64,000 bases of DNA from Acanthococcus lagerstroemiae (lineage: Eukaryota > Arthropoda > Insecta > Hemiptera > Eriococcidae): the NCBI GenBank assembly GCA_031841125.1, contig JAJSSI010000010.1, forward strand, positions 999,001-1,063,000, given 5' to 3'. A program made the position numbers and the translations under genes. The notes beneath the pieces are model-generated. The model saw only the letters and a program-made list of their open reading frames with translations. It did not search any database and had not been told where the DNA came from. The stretch's first letter is position 1. Each line of letters begins with the position of its first letter. Of the stretch, positions 54,872-64,000 are shown in pieces.

Positions 54872-55715
54872 GTGGAGATTTCACTGTTCATGTTTGATCG
54901 CTGCTTCGTGTATCCTCAGCCGCTGTTTCGTCTGATTTCAGCATCCAGCGTCGAACATCGCCGCTCGTCCTCGCCGGCATCGCATTCTGCTTCGTCCAGT
55001 TTGTCATCTCGTTCCATCTTGCCTGTCATTACGCCAACTTCTACGTTGCCATCCGCAACTGTGGCAGCTACACCTTCGTTGCCTTCGACGTCGACAATCG
55101 GGTTGCCACCTTCTCCTGCGACTCTGTCCTGGGAGAATGCTCTTGCGGCGGAAGTTGTTTTGTTGGTTGGCGATAAATTGGCAGAGAAACGGCCTCTTAC
55201 TCGGAGCTTACATTCTATTCTCTCATCGTGCTGGAGCGAGATTTTTCGACATGGCCTGTCGGAGGCAGATCGCACTGCGATCGTCGAACGCTACCCGCCG
55301 CCTGCTAATTGCCTGTTTTTTGATCCGCCTCGACAAAATGCGGAATTGACACATATTATGTCAGAAAAAACGATTTAGTGTGACGATTGCATCGCTGCTC
55401 ATCAACAGCGGGTAGCAGCGGCTCTTTCGGCTCTCGGCATCATTTTGGCCCCGTATTTGGAAGCCACAAATCCAGACCTCTCGTTTCTAGGTCCTCTCCT
55501 AGATGTGGCGCGGGTGTTGTGCGATACGTTTCATGAGCATTCGATAATTCGGTAAAACCTTCTTATCACGCTGTTCGATCATTCGCTGAGAGACCCGATG
55601 GGGAAAGTTGACATCGGCGAATTCCTTTTTGATGCCGAGATTGGTGATACTATCAAATTGACAAAGGCACTCGAACAGTCAGCGGCGGAATTAAAAGGTT
55701 TGAAACAAGTGAGAT
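54872..55715 (+). pseudogene. Gag-like protein relic (family seen with DIRS-type retroelements, tentative)
   Basis: The frame 54872-55378 has a Ser/Pro/Thr-rich start, then CWSEIFRHGLSEADRTAIV, then YPPPANCLFFDPPRQNAEL. After the TAG at 55376-55378 the same family continues with AALSALGIILAPYLEAT, then LLDVARVLCDTFHEHSIIR, another stop, then a LLITLFDHSLRD and IGEFLFDAEIGD segment to about 55715. This arrangement recalls a repeated invertebrate protein family that I associate with retroelement Gag/ORF1. The link to DIRS elements is from memory and weak. Confidence 0.4.
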
Positions 55716-55755
55716 AACTCTGACGTCACAAGCAAATGCCTCATAGCTCAATTAG

Positions 55756-58335
55756 TCACCAGATATAACCTTTTAATTCGTCTTGCGCAGCTGCGTATAG
55801 TTCCCCCTTCTTCGTTTTGGTCTTATATGACCATTGTTTGAGTCGTTCCCCCACCCACCGCTCAATATTTTGCGGGTCTGGGCTGAAGGAACGGCGCTTG
55901 GAAGAGGCGTAATCTTTGAAAATTTTTCTAACAGCATCTAGAACATAGGCCATAAGTCAGTATAGGTCTAATCGCGAGAGCACTTATTTTATTAAATATG
56001 ACTCGCCTTTGATCATCGACATGCAGACCGTATTTTTCAACTCAATCTTTTGAATTGCTTGAGGATTTGAAGACTGAACGAAACACAGCATACATGCTAC
56101 TTTCTCCGAAAACAAATTATTTACAATAGCATATACCGTACTTTTTACAGTATCCTCGTTTATTGTTCCCAGGTACTCCTTCTGTAAGAACATAAATACA
56201 CATACATGATTTCAGTTCAATGTACAAGATACAAATAATAATTGGAGTTAAGGAATTAATGCATAAAAAAATAATGAAGCAATACTATCCATTTACTTAC
56301 AAAATCACGTCGGAAGGGCTCGTCTTCGCAGAGTCTTCGTTCCACTTCATAATATGCTTTGAAGCACCGAATGGGCAACATTGAAGATTCGAACGTTGAT
56401 GAAGTTGTAACGTGGCTTCCCCCTTCCAGGATTCGCCGAACGATGTTTAAAATTTCATCCAATTTGTCATGTATCGTTGTTGGAATGGATGCTGACTGAT
56501 CATCTATGGATGCTGACTGATCATCTACATAAATGTCCAGACAAAAGAAGTTAGCCTCCTCCCTCAGGGTTGCCACTGTTTTTTGAAAATCATTTTCCCA
56601 GACTTTTCCAGATTTTTTCAGTCTATTTTCCAACTTCTTCGTAACATACAAATCATTAAAAAAAATAAGTTCAATTGAGCCTGACAGAAAAAATTGTACA
56701 ATACTTTTACATACCTAATAAAATTTTCTTCAAAATTCCCTGACTTTTTCGATTTTTTTTTTCAAAATTTCCTGACTTTTCCCTGACCATCAAATTCCCC
56801 TGACTTTTCTATGTTTTCCAGATTTTTCAGAAAGTGGCAACCCTGTCCATTTGTGACTGTCTCCACGAAAAAGCTCCGTAGCATGCAAAACGGAATTTTC
56901 CAGGAGAACCAAAAGAAAGATTGATAACAGATATACTTACTTGAATTATTTTAACCGTTTTCCTTGGCAGCTAATATGAAAAGAAAATGAAAAAATATTT
57001 TTTTCATATTTTTATGGGGTAGAGGACACTTTTACCTTTCAAAATATACCACTAATTAAAAAAGGATTTTGGCATGTTAAGGAGCTTTTTCGTGGAAACA
57101 GTCACATTTATTCTAGAGATTGATAAGAACAATATCCTTACCAAGGAGATTCACACCTTCCATAAACGAAGACTCGCCATCTTCATTGGAGTGATTGTCT
57201 AGGGTTCCACGGCGGTACTGGATTCTGCGAGATGGCGATGGTGTAACATTACGAGTATGATCGACATGATATTTAGTTTTTGCGAGTATGGTTTTGCCAC
57301 TGTCTGCAAATGTTTTTCTATGTCGCCTTTGAGCAACACGTCTATTACCATCTGCAAATAAAGTTATTCACACATTTTCAATCTCTTACTAGCAAATAGT
57401 TCAATTCATGAAAATCAATATTTCATACCATCGCTAGATGATGATGGACTTCTCATGCGTTTCCGGTTCCTTGTGTCTTTTTCGGAAGCGCTACTTTGTT
57501 CTTGTGCCAATTTTTGATATTTACTTGCCTCTGCTAACGAGTCTACATACATAATGAACACAGTTGATACATAACACATTAGTATTAAATGGGAGCAAAA
57601 TAAAACTAAGATCTACTGTCGATAAAAATATCACTTCCTCCTCATTCGCTCGCGACCTAACCATTTTTAAAGAATATGAGCAATTCTGCTGAAGTTTTAC
57701 ACTACTATTTTTAAAACATTTTGAAGAATATTTTTGAACATTTGCAAACGAAATTTAATGCTGATCAATTTTGGGGAAATGAGAACCAGTGAACAATTAA
57801 GATCACTGACAGGATTCAATTTGGCTCCTCTCAATTGCTGGGGCTAGTGTTTTAATGTAGCTCAATTGATTAAAGCGCTGGTCCGACAAACGAGAGTGTA
57901 GGTTTGAATACTGCCAGTTATGTATATTTTTCATTGTTTCCATAATTTATACCTACAGAAATTGATAGATATACACTTTCATATTCTTTTGTTAAATTAT
58001 CCAAAATTTCACCTAATAATTGTACATTACAACCTATTATAGAATAATAGTAACCAAGTCTACATACCGAGATTACGATAATGTATTTTTCGAACTTTGA
58101 ATGTGCGCCAATTTGAACTCGGGGGGATTCCTCTTTTCATCAAACTGGAAATTGATTCCAGTTTGATGCCAGCTGGTGGATAATAAAACTCGGTATCAAT
58201 ATTATACAGCCAGCCTTTAGGCACGATGGTGTATTCAATGTTGACTGCTCCATGTTCGTCTGTATGTTCATTACTAACAACATAATACCGGATCTTTTTT
58301 GGTTTTGAGCGCTGAAATAGGTAATGAGTTGTCAT
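55756..58335 (-). CDS. CACTA/EnSpm partner protein with DUF4806-like C-terminus (six exons)
   Basis: Exons on the minus strand: 58335-58068, 57542-57429, 57351-57142, 56524-56301, 56181-56007 and 55937-55756. All junction phases agree, giving about 390 aa. Five introns are present: four are GT-AG, and the last appears to be GC-AG (AAAG|GCGAGT...CTAG). Exon 1 carries a WLYNIDTEFYYPPAGIKLE and SNWRTFKVRKIHY segment typical of animal CACTA second ORFs. Exons 2-3 are basic and polar. Exon 4 has a DKLDEILNIVRRILEGG helix and a tandem 18-bp duplication (DQSASI twice). Exons 5-6 resemble DUF4806 (LPIRCFKAYYEVERRLCEDE through DAVRKIFKDY). The gene is downstream of the transposase in the same orientation. 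Its role in transposition is unknown. Confidence 0.75.
56565..56845. mobile_element. MITE with CAGGGTTGCCAC ends (281 bp), hAT-like
   Basis: It starts CAGGGTTGCCACTG, ends GTGGCAACCCTG, and is full of CTGACTTTTCC/TTCCAGA words as in known insect MITEs with this terminus. The 8-bp flanks do not match convincingly. It lies in the intron between exons 3 and 4 of the CACTA partner gene. Confidence 0.65.
56853..57105. mobile_element. Second MITE, about 250 bp, with CCACGAAAAAGCTCC inverted ends
   Basis: GTGACTGTCTCCACGAAAAA at the left matches the inverse of the right end, about 45 bp, with few changes. It is directly adjacent to the CAGGGTTGCC element and in the same intron. Confidence 0.6.
57850..57920 (+). 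other. tRNA-like sequence (SINE head or tRNA pseudogene)
   Basis: TAGCTCAATTGATTAAAGCG resembles a pol III A box and GGTTTGAATAC a B box, with about 23 bases between the two boxes. A cloverleaf folds only partly: the T stem and acceptor stem have mismatches. It probably is a tRNA-derived retroposon fragment. Confidence 0.35.
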
Positions 58336-58655
58336 TTTAGCAAATGAATATACAACACACAAAAATTTGGAGCAATGTTAATAAGCTCTGAAATGTTCAG
58401 CATTCAAATGAGACATGCAGTTGGTTAGTAATATACTACACGAACCCCGATACCACGGAATATCATTCTCTCCCACTAGCTTAGTAGAAGAAAGAAGAAG
58501 TAATCAGTGGTACATCAACAATATGAACACTGCAATTATTGTTTCCCATTATTATGTTAGTAGGTATCTTCAAGTGAACAGAAAGCAACATTGATATTCC
58601 AACAAGAAACACCCGCTCACCTTACAAATTTGATTCAAACTAAATTCGAACATTC

Positions 58656-61600
58656 CTAATGCAACATGCGTACAATAATAACTTGCAAATTATCAACTGG
58701 TATTGCAACGCATTTGCTTGTGAACTCCTCAATAGGGAGAACGTCTTTCATGCTCTGGCTTCCAAGATCATCGGTCACCTCGTACACTCCAACTTTGGAA
58801 GATGGTTCCGGGAATATTTCAGCATCCCGTTGTTCCATTAGTGTATACCCATAGAAATATACTTTTGAATTTTCATCCACGAGAATGTTTTCTACCCGGA
58901 ACACATTTCCACTTTTCAAAAAAATAACGTTGTCGGAAATCTTCTGTACATTGATCGCATATGATTTCAATGTGATATTGGAATATGTTCTATATAAATT
59001 ACGATCTAAATTGAGTGGGACAGGACGATCCTCATTTTCTCCAAATGGTACTCCTATTAATCTTTTATTTTGCAGGAACAGTTCTCGGGATGATACTTGT
59101 CTTTCGATGATTCGATTGACGACTTGTTGGCCAGGCCGACGCGCTGAATGTTTGAATTTCGCAAACATACTCAGATAACTTTCAAAAAGCATCCCACTGT
59201 AACTATCAAGGGGGCCGTGATCAATGACATTTTCTACAAGATGAGTGAGCGCATGACAGTTATGATTGACGACTTCCCGTCCATAAATTCTCGCATAGGT
59301 ATCCACAAACGATAATAAGTATGTGTGAACCGATTTTATGTCTTCTTCAGAAGCCGTTGGGTCGCTGAGACGACGGATGCTGAAGTGCAGTAGTAAAAAG
59401 TTCTGGTAAACCATTTTGTTTACATGTTTCCGAAGAAGAATGAAACCTACATACAGTAAGAAAAAACGACTCTGCGTAGCTTTCCATCGTCTGCATTTCC
59501 ATAAACTGTCAGTCTTGCGTTGAAATTCCACAGGAATGAATTTCCTTAAACTAACTGCATGTTTTGAAATGGCAGTGATGATACTGGGCTTCAATTTATA
59601 TGAGGTTGACTTTGCGGCTCGTTCCTCATTTAAATCGCGATGTACCATAAAATCAAGTATTCGTTTTACAATCCCATTTCCAGCATATAAGACATGCATC
59701 GGACAATAGGGACAAAATCGCAGGCAATCAAAATCAGGAATTTTAATTAATGGTGTGAAACCCTTCTGCAGAGGATGGTACTGAAGGTCATTAAACTCTT
59801 CAGCAGTTCGCTTGACAAGTTGATCTCTCTCTTCTTCAGGAACATAAAAATGAATACGATTACGTAAACGAACGCCTTCAACATCGCAATATAAACAAGA
59901 GTCGTATGAATTTTGTGGAATAATATTCAAGAAGAAACATCGCGCTGGGGCGTCCCCTAGGACGCGTACCAACTTGATCCTGAAACTGATCCCATCTACC
60001 GACATTCCATTTTCATATAATGTCAGGATTTCGGCCACAAAATCTCCTAAGTATTCTTCTAAAGATAGTGGTTTACCATATCCAGTGAATAATGCAACGG
60101 GAATTATTACATTAATTTCGATGTTCATGATTTTCATTAATATTGGCCAATGCTCAAGATCGGTACTGTTGTCTGCCTTCACACCATCAATGTGCGCAGC
60201 TAGTATAATTTCCTTGGTTCTGAAATTCAGAAAGTTCTTATACTTATACAGGCTCTGCTCAATCCCAAAATAATAAAAAGTAACGGTTGTATCGGCGTTT
60301 GTTTGAACTGTTTGAACCAGAAGAGATCGTGGAGTTTTCATTAAACCTCGGAAACTTTTTGGAATTTTTTCCATAGAAATGGTTTGTTTGTGTTCGTTTA
60401 CCAACTTCAAAATTTTATTAATGAAGTTCTGCGTAACACCCGGATTATCATTCACTATTGATCGTAAACCCGAAACAAAAGATGTTTTTTTCTCAGGCTG
60501 CTGAGAAGTAGAAATACGCGATGCTTCCAAGTGTGATGTGTGAGAGTAGTGTGACGATAAAGAAACACACGGTGATAGCACAGTATCTGCGAGCAAAATT
60601 AATTAACAAACGTAAATTGCCTCTTCTGACCCTCCATATTGCTAATTAATGTTATTTTGAGCAATCCATTCATTTAGAGAGAAATGAAATTTGTTTAGGT
60701 CCTTTCCACACGCTTCCAACACCGAATTAAAAATTTTAAAGCCAAGCGACGTCAGCCCAAAGAAGAAAATGGAGCAATTTTCCCCATCACCTTTTATAAG
60801 CAACAATATCCATTTTTAGGTCATTTCACTCAAAACTTGGGGTACCTATGTAGATAGTGAAGATGAAAACTATTTGCATTATTGTTATGAGAGAAATTGC
60901 CTTCACCATCTTACTAATCCTTCAGCAATTAATGCGCTGTTGCATGAAATATCATTTTGCAATTTGTTTCAGTTATCCTTACACTGAACTGTAGTGCTGC
61001 ATAAATTAGATACAGAGTGGTCCTCAAACTAAAATGGTAAATAAATGTGATACAATTAGCAGAGTTTTAAGATAAGTCGAAGATTTGTTTACAAAATTTT
61101 TGATCTCTTTGGATTTTCTACATATGTTTTTGAATAGTTCATGATGTACACGGACACACGACCCTTGCAACTTTAATCATAGGTAAAAACCACTACATTT
61201 TACAAGGGAATATGGGACAGAAAACCATTTTTAGGGTCGGCAATGAGCCTCTTGCAGTCACTTTTTTTTTTCAAAAATTAAATCCCATACCTGAATCGGA
61301 AATGCAGAACTGACCAGAAGGCGAAGTGCCATCATTCGTAGAAAATAACGAGGAGCTAGTACAGTTTGAGCACAGATCTTCGCTGGAACTGCAGTGGTCT
61401 GATGAACTAGAGCTCCTTCTATGCATGCTGACCAATGCAGCCTACAAAATTGAAATTGAACAGATATAAATTTGACATGTGAGGAATAGAGGATGCATTA
61501 AATGATCCAACAGCCCAAAATTCTCTGTATGGGAGTAATTGATTCTTCTATAAGTACTTTTCACATTGATAACGATGATGTTTCTATCATTCATATCTTC

Positions 61601-61922
61601 GTGGAACGTATCGCAGACATCCGTATCCTAACTCAAGAATTTCGATCATATTAAACTACAGTCCGCGAAGTAAACAGGAACGTTGCAGAAAAATATGAGT
61701 GTCGCTATCCGAAAATGGAAAACTTCATTGTTCTTAGTGTGAAAAATACTTCTAAAATTGACTACTCTCCTTCTGGAGAATTATTTTGTGATTAGCACAG
61801 GATAATACAATACTCACCCGCTTTTTCTGTTTTATATTCCTCAGCTGTCGTTGGCTAATACTCTTAGACCGATACCTTGCTCTACCTTCTGGACGGTACG
61901 CCTTTTTTCTTTTTCTTGTCAT
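58656..61922 (-). CDS. Animal CACTA/EnSpm transposase (three exons, 728 aa)
   Basis: Exons 61922-61818, 61441-61291 and 60586-58656 join in phase with GT-AG introns. Their total length, 2187 bases, is a whole number of codons with no internal stop. Exon 1 starts MTRKRKKAYRPEGRARYRSK (nuclear-localisation-like). Exon 2 is Ser-rich with a CxxC. Exon 3 holds the transposase body: AAHIDGVKADNS, ISFRIKLVRVLGDAPARCFF, the zinc-like YDSCLYCDVEGVRLRNRIHF, the FCPYCPMHVLYAGNGIVKRIL segment (read in two parts) and a long C-terminal domain (HNCHALTHLVENVIDHGPLD). This motif order matches TNP2/Transposase_21-type animal CACTA transposases. It and the downstream partner gene look like an intact two-gene set. 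The element ends were not located. Confidence 0.8.
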
Positions 61923-63078
61923 TATAACGAACTATTACACAAGAATAAATATTATAGAAACTCGTCACTAATGATTATTCAATCTCATGCACTGAAAAGT
62001 AATTCACATGAGATTATGAACTATCTTCAAGAATAATTTGAGATGAACATGCAAAACTGATATCAGTCCTGGAAATCTTACATGCGCCCACAAATAATGC
62101 GTCACTGTAATACACTGCTGTTAGTTAGAACCATAAACACAACTACTACAGGATCCCAACTAGCGACTATTTTGAAACCCGATTCTAGAATACCAGAGAA
62201 TACTGCTACAAATAGTTCTGTAAATTTAACGTTATGACTAGAACGCATGCCTAAGGCTGATGAATACATGAATTTTCCTACGAACCTCAGCATCTTCGCG
62301 TCGTGTTCTTCGCTCTGAGGAAAGAGAATAATCTTAGTCCTACAGATTCCAACGTATAATGAATTGTTAATATTGATTACATTATTATCATCCTTACCTT
62401 CCATTCTTCGAATAACGTTCTTGAATACGGGTGTACTTTAACTTTAACTTAAGCAAACGCATGGAACAATACACTACAAATTACAAAAATACTGGGAAAC
62501 CGTAAACCACAATGTGCAATTATTCACTTTATTTGGCATTCGCATCTGTGACTGTAAAGTGTGAGCCAGCGTTCACATCTTTTTCACTTCTTGGTTATCT
62601 GTGGCTAATACTACCCACTTCTATGAAAAACTAGTTGGTAGGTACATCTTGTAGACGCGCTGCATGTCAACATTTTTGCATGGTAAAATCGCTTTCACAA
62701 TTTTTAGACTGATGTTCTTTTCACTTTCACGGAATATTTTCAATTTTTTTTTTTTAGTATTGTATTTTTGTATTCTAAGAAGGTAAAACGACAACAACTG
62801 CAACTTTGTAGAAACTAAAAATTTTTTCCACCCACTTGGAACAGTCTATTTGCATTTTAATCATTTCTTGAGTGTATTTCAAAAATGTTTGGGATTTTAA
62901 CCTAATTTTTCTAGTAAAATTGTCTATATTATATGCAGAAATATGCCTTTACTTTCAAAAAAATATGCATTTATTCTCAAATGCAAAAATATGCATTTTC
63001 AAATTTGGTACGCAGACTCAGGAGGATATGAAATGTAAAATAAATTGCTCAGATTTAAGCGGCAACCCGATCTGCAAA
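61923..63078. other. Upstream region of the CACTA transposase
   Basis: AT-rich, with no protein recognised. It should contain the transposase promoter and possibly the right end of the CACTA element, but no CACT-type terminus paired with the left side could be found by eye. ATATGCATTT and TCAAAAATATGC words cluster at 62930-62999. Confidence 0.4.
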
Positions 63079-63390
63079 CTTTGACAGCAGTTTGACGGTT
63101 TGTCAAAATGGCAACTTTGACAGTGCACTTTTGGCATTTTGACAATGGTTTAGACCAATCAGAAGGCTCCGATGCACTTTTGACAATTTGACTAAACGTT
63201 GACACCGCATTTTATTGATCATGTTTTGACAATTAATTGATACAGAATTGACACATTGTTGACTCTCTTTGACGCTCTTTTGACCTATGATTGACTATTA
63301 TTTTTTTGACCTATGATTGACTATTATTTGACCCAAGATTGACATTGGAATGTTATTTGACATCTAATTGACACTAAATTGACAGGTAAT
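63079..63390 (+). repeat. TTGACA/TTGACT-rich irregular repeat tract
   Basis: TTTGAC or TTGAC occurs more than twenty times at irregular 8-20 base spacing. A 26-bp piece (TTTTTTGACCTATGATTGAC...) is tandemly repeated near 63280-63330. It has the same style as the CGACATTTCGACAG minisatellite at 18885. Confidence 0.6.
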
Positions 63391-63568
63391 GTGTACCTTT
63401 TCCCCCGCCCCTCTGACTTCATACACACAATACAGAAACCAATACAGATGCGTATATGTAAAAAGGAACTTTATTTTGTTGATTCAGTAGGTACAATACT
63501 GATTTTTAAAAACATACTTAAACAAATAAAAGAATAAAAAACGTTCTGTCCAAGACTTTTCCTTATTG

Positions 63569-63801
63569 CTAGTCCAATACAGCACCTAATTCTTTTAACT
63601 GGTGATCCACATCTGGATCACCAGTCAAAAGTTCGGACAAGGTATTCACGATAATGGCCTGGACTGATTCGGTTTGGAGGCCATCACTTAAGTTCATGAT
63701 AACATTCTGGGCTCCTTCCCCTGATTCAGTTTGGAGGCCATCACCTAAGTTCATGATAACATTCTGGGCTCCTTCTCCTGATTCAGTTTGGAGGCCATCA
63801 C
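63569..63801 (-). CDS. Last exon of an unidentified gene with 57-bp repeats
   Basis: The exon follows an acceptor-like TTCTACAG at 63802 and ends with a TAG stop at 63569. It encodes nearly three copies of GDGLQTESGEGAQNVIMNL (19 aa, 57 bp), then AIIVNTLSELLTGDPDVDHQ and KELGAVLD. Upstream exons would lie beyond the window or were not recognised. I do not know the family. Confidence 0.5.
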
Positions 63802-64000
63802 CTGTAGAACAGAACAGATAAAATATAAAGAAGCAATAACTAACTATACGGTATAACATGCTAGGAGTACACACTCTACACACAGTAGACTTCTAATTAT
63901 CTGAACTAATGTGGCGGCAGGGGAGTTCGGATAAGCATAGGAGTTCGGATAAGCATATTTTGGGATCACCCCCGACAGGGGAGGCAAAGGGTGCAAGTGC
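63802..64000. other. Right edge with a short direct repeat
   Basis: AGGAGTTCGGATAAGCATA occurs twice near 63922-63960 (18-bp period). The rest is unassigned. Confidence 0.5.

Noticed and set aside
57850..57920. Functional tRNA gene
   Set aside because: A- and B-box-like sequences exist, but the cloverleaf stems have mismatches and U33 is not present; called tRNA-like only.
1..64000. A non-transposon host gene
   Set aside because: Every recognisable coding region belongs to a mobile-element family; the only unassigned exon (63569-63801) is too short to classify.

Overview
This is eukaryotic DNA, almost certainly from an invertebrate animal and most likely an arthropod. It is AT-rich, its genes have short GT-AG introns, and it is packed with animal-type transposable elements: PIF/Harbinger with MADF and Myb/SANT partners, animal CACTA/EnSpm, RTE and Jockey-like LINEs, Ty1/copia, Ty3/gypsy, pogo, and hAT- and Harbinger-type MITEs. 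I see no gene that is clearly a host gene, and no rRNA, CRISPR or operon structure. The window is best read as a nested pile of mobile elements, with relict introns and simple repeats between them.

Layout. (1) 239-12187 is a 11.9-kb PIF/Harbinger element with matching terminal repeats and a TAA target duplication. It carries a spliced, apparently intact MADF gene (+) and a gutted HARBI1-type transposase (-), with a LINE fragment where the middle exons should be. (2) 13286-14525 is the 3' end of a copia element (-), including one LTR. (3) A second Harbinger-type gene pair, Myb/SANT (-) and HARBI1 (+, one nonsense codon), lies at 15451-28110. Its Myb/SANT gene is split by a 9.17-kb element (15642-24809; 34-bp terminal repeats, GAGGA target duplication) that holds a decayed multi-exon DDE transposase, a 36-bp minisatellite and a dead RTE LINE. 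(4) 28112-39600 is a copia gag-protease region (-) split by a complete 9.86-kb Ty3/gypsy element (28662-38517; LTRs of 1120 and 1140 bp, CCTT target duplication). (5) 40042-46501 is a region with inverted ends full of MITE-like insertions and an integrase relic. (6) 48130-53309 is a copia element with near-complete gag and pol but no visible 3' LTR. (7) 53955-55715 holds pogo and Gag-like relics. (8) 55756-61922 holds two intact-looking spliced CACTA genes: a 728-aa transposase and a 390-aa partner. (9) The right edge has a TTGAC-rich tract and the last exon of an unidentified gene with 57-bp repeats.

The strongest novelty is the gypsy element. Its protease ORF begins with about 200 residues that look like an SGNH/GDSL-hydrolase fold. 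Its usual RNase H has lost expected acidic residues, while a second RNase H with a full D-E-D-D set sits between the integrase core and the integrase C-terminal GPY/F-like module. This resembles what retroviruses did with their RNase H, but in a different place. Its gag and protease frames overlap at a canonical -1 slippery heptamer (GGGAAAC).

Limits: all family names come from reading motifs by eye. No homology search, structure prediction or repeat masking was run. Boundaries without a target duplication are approximate.
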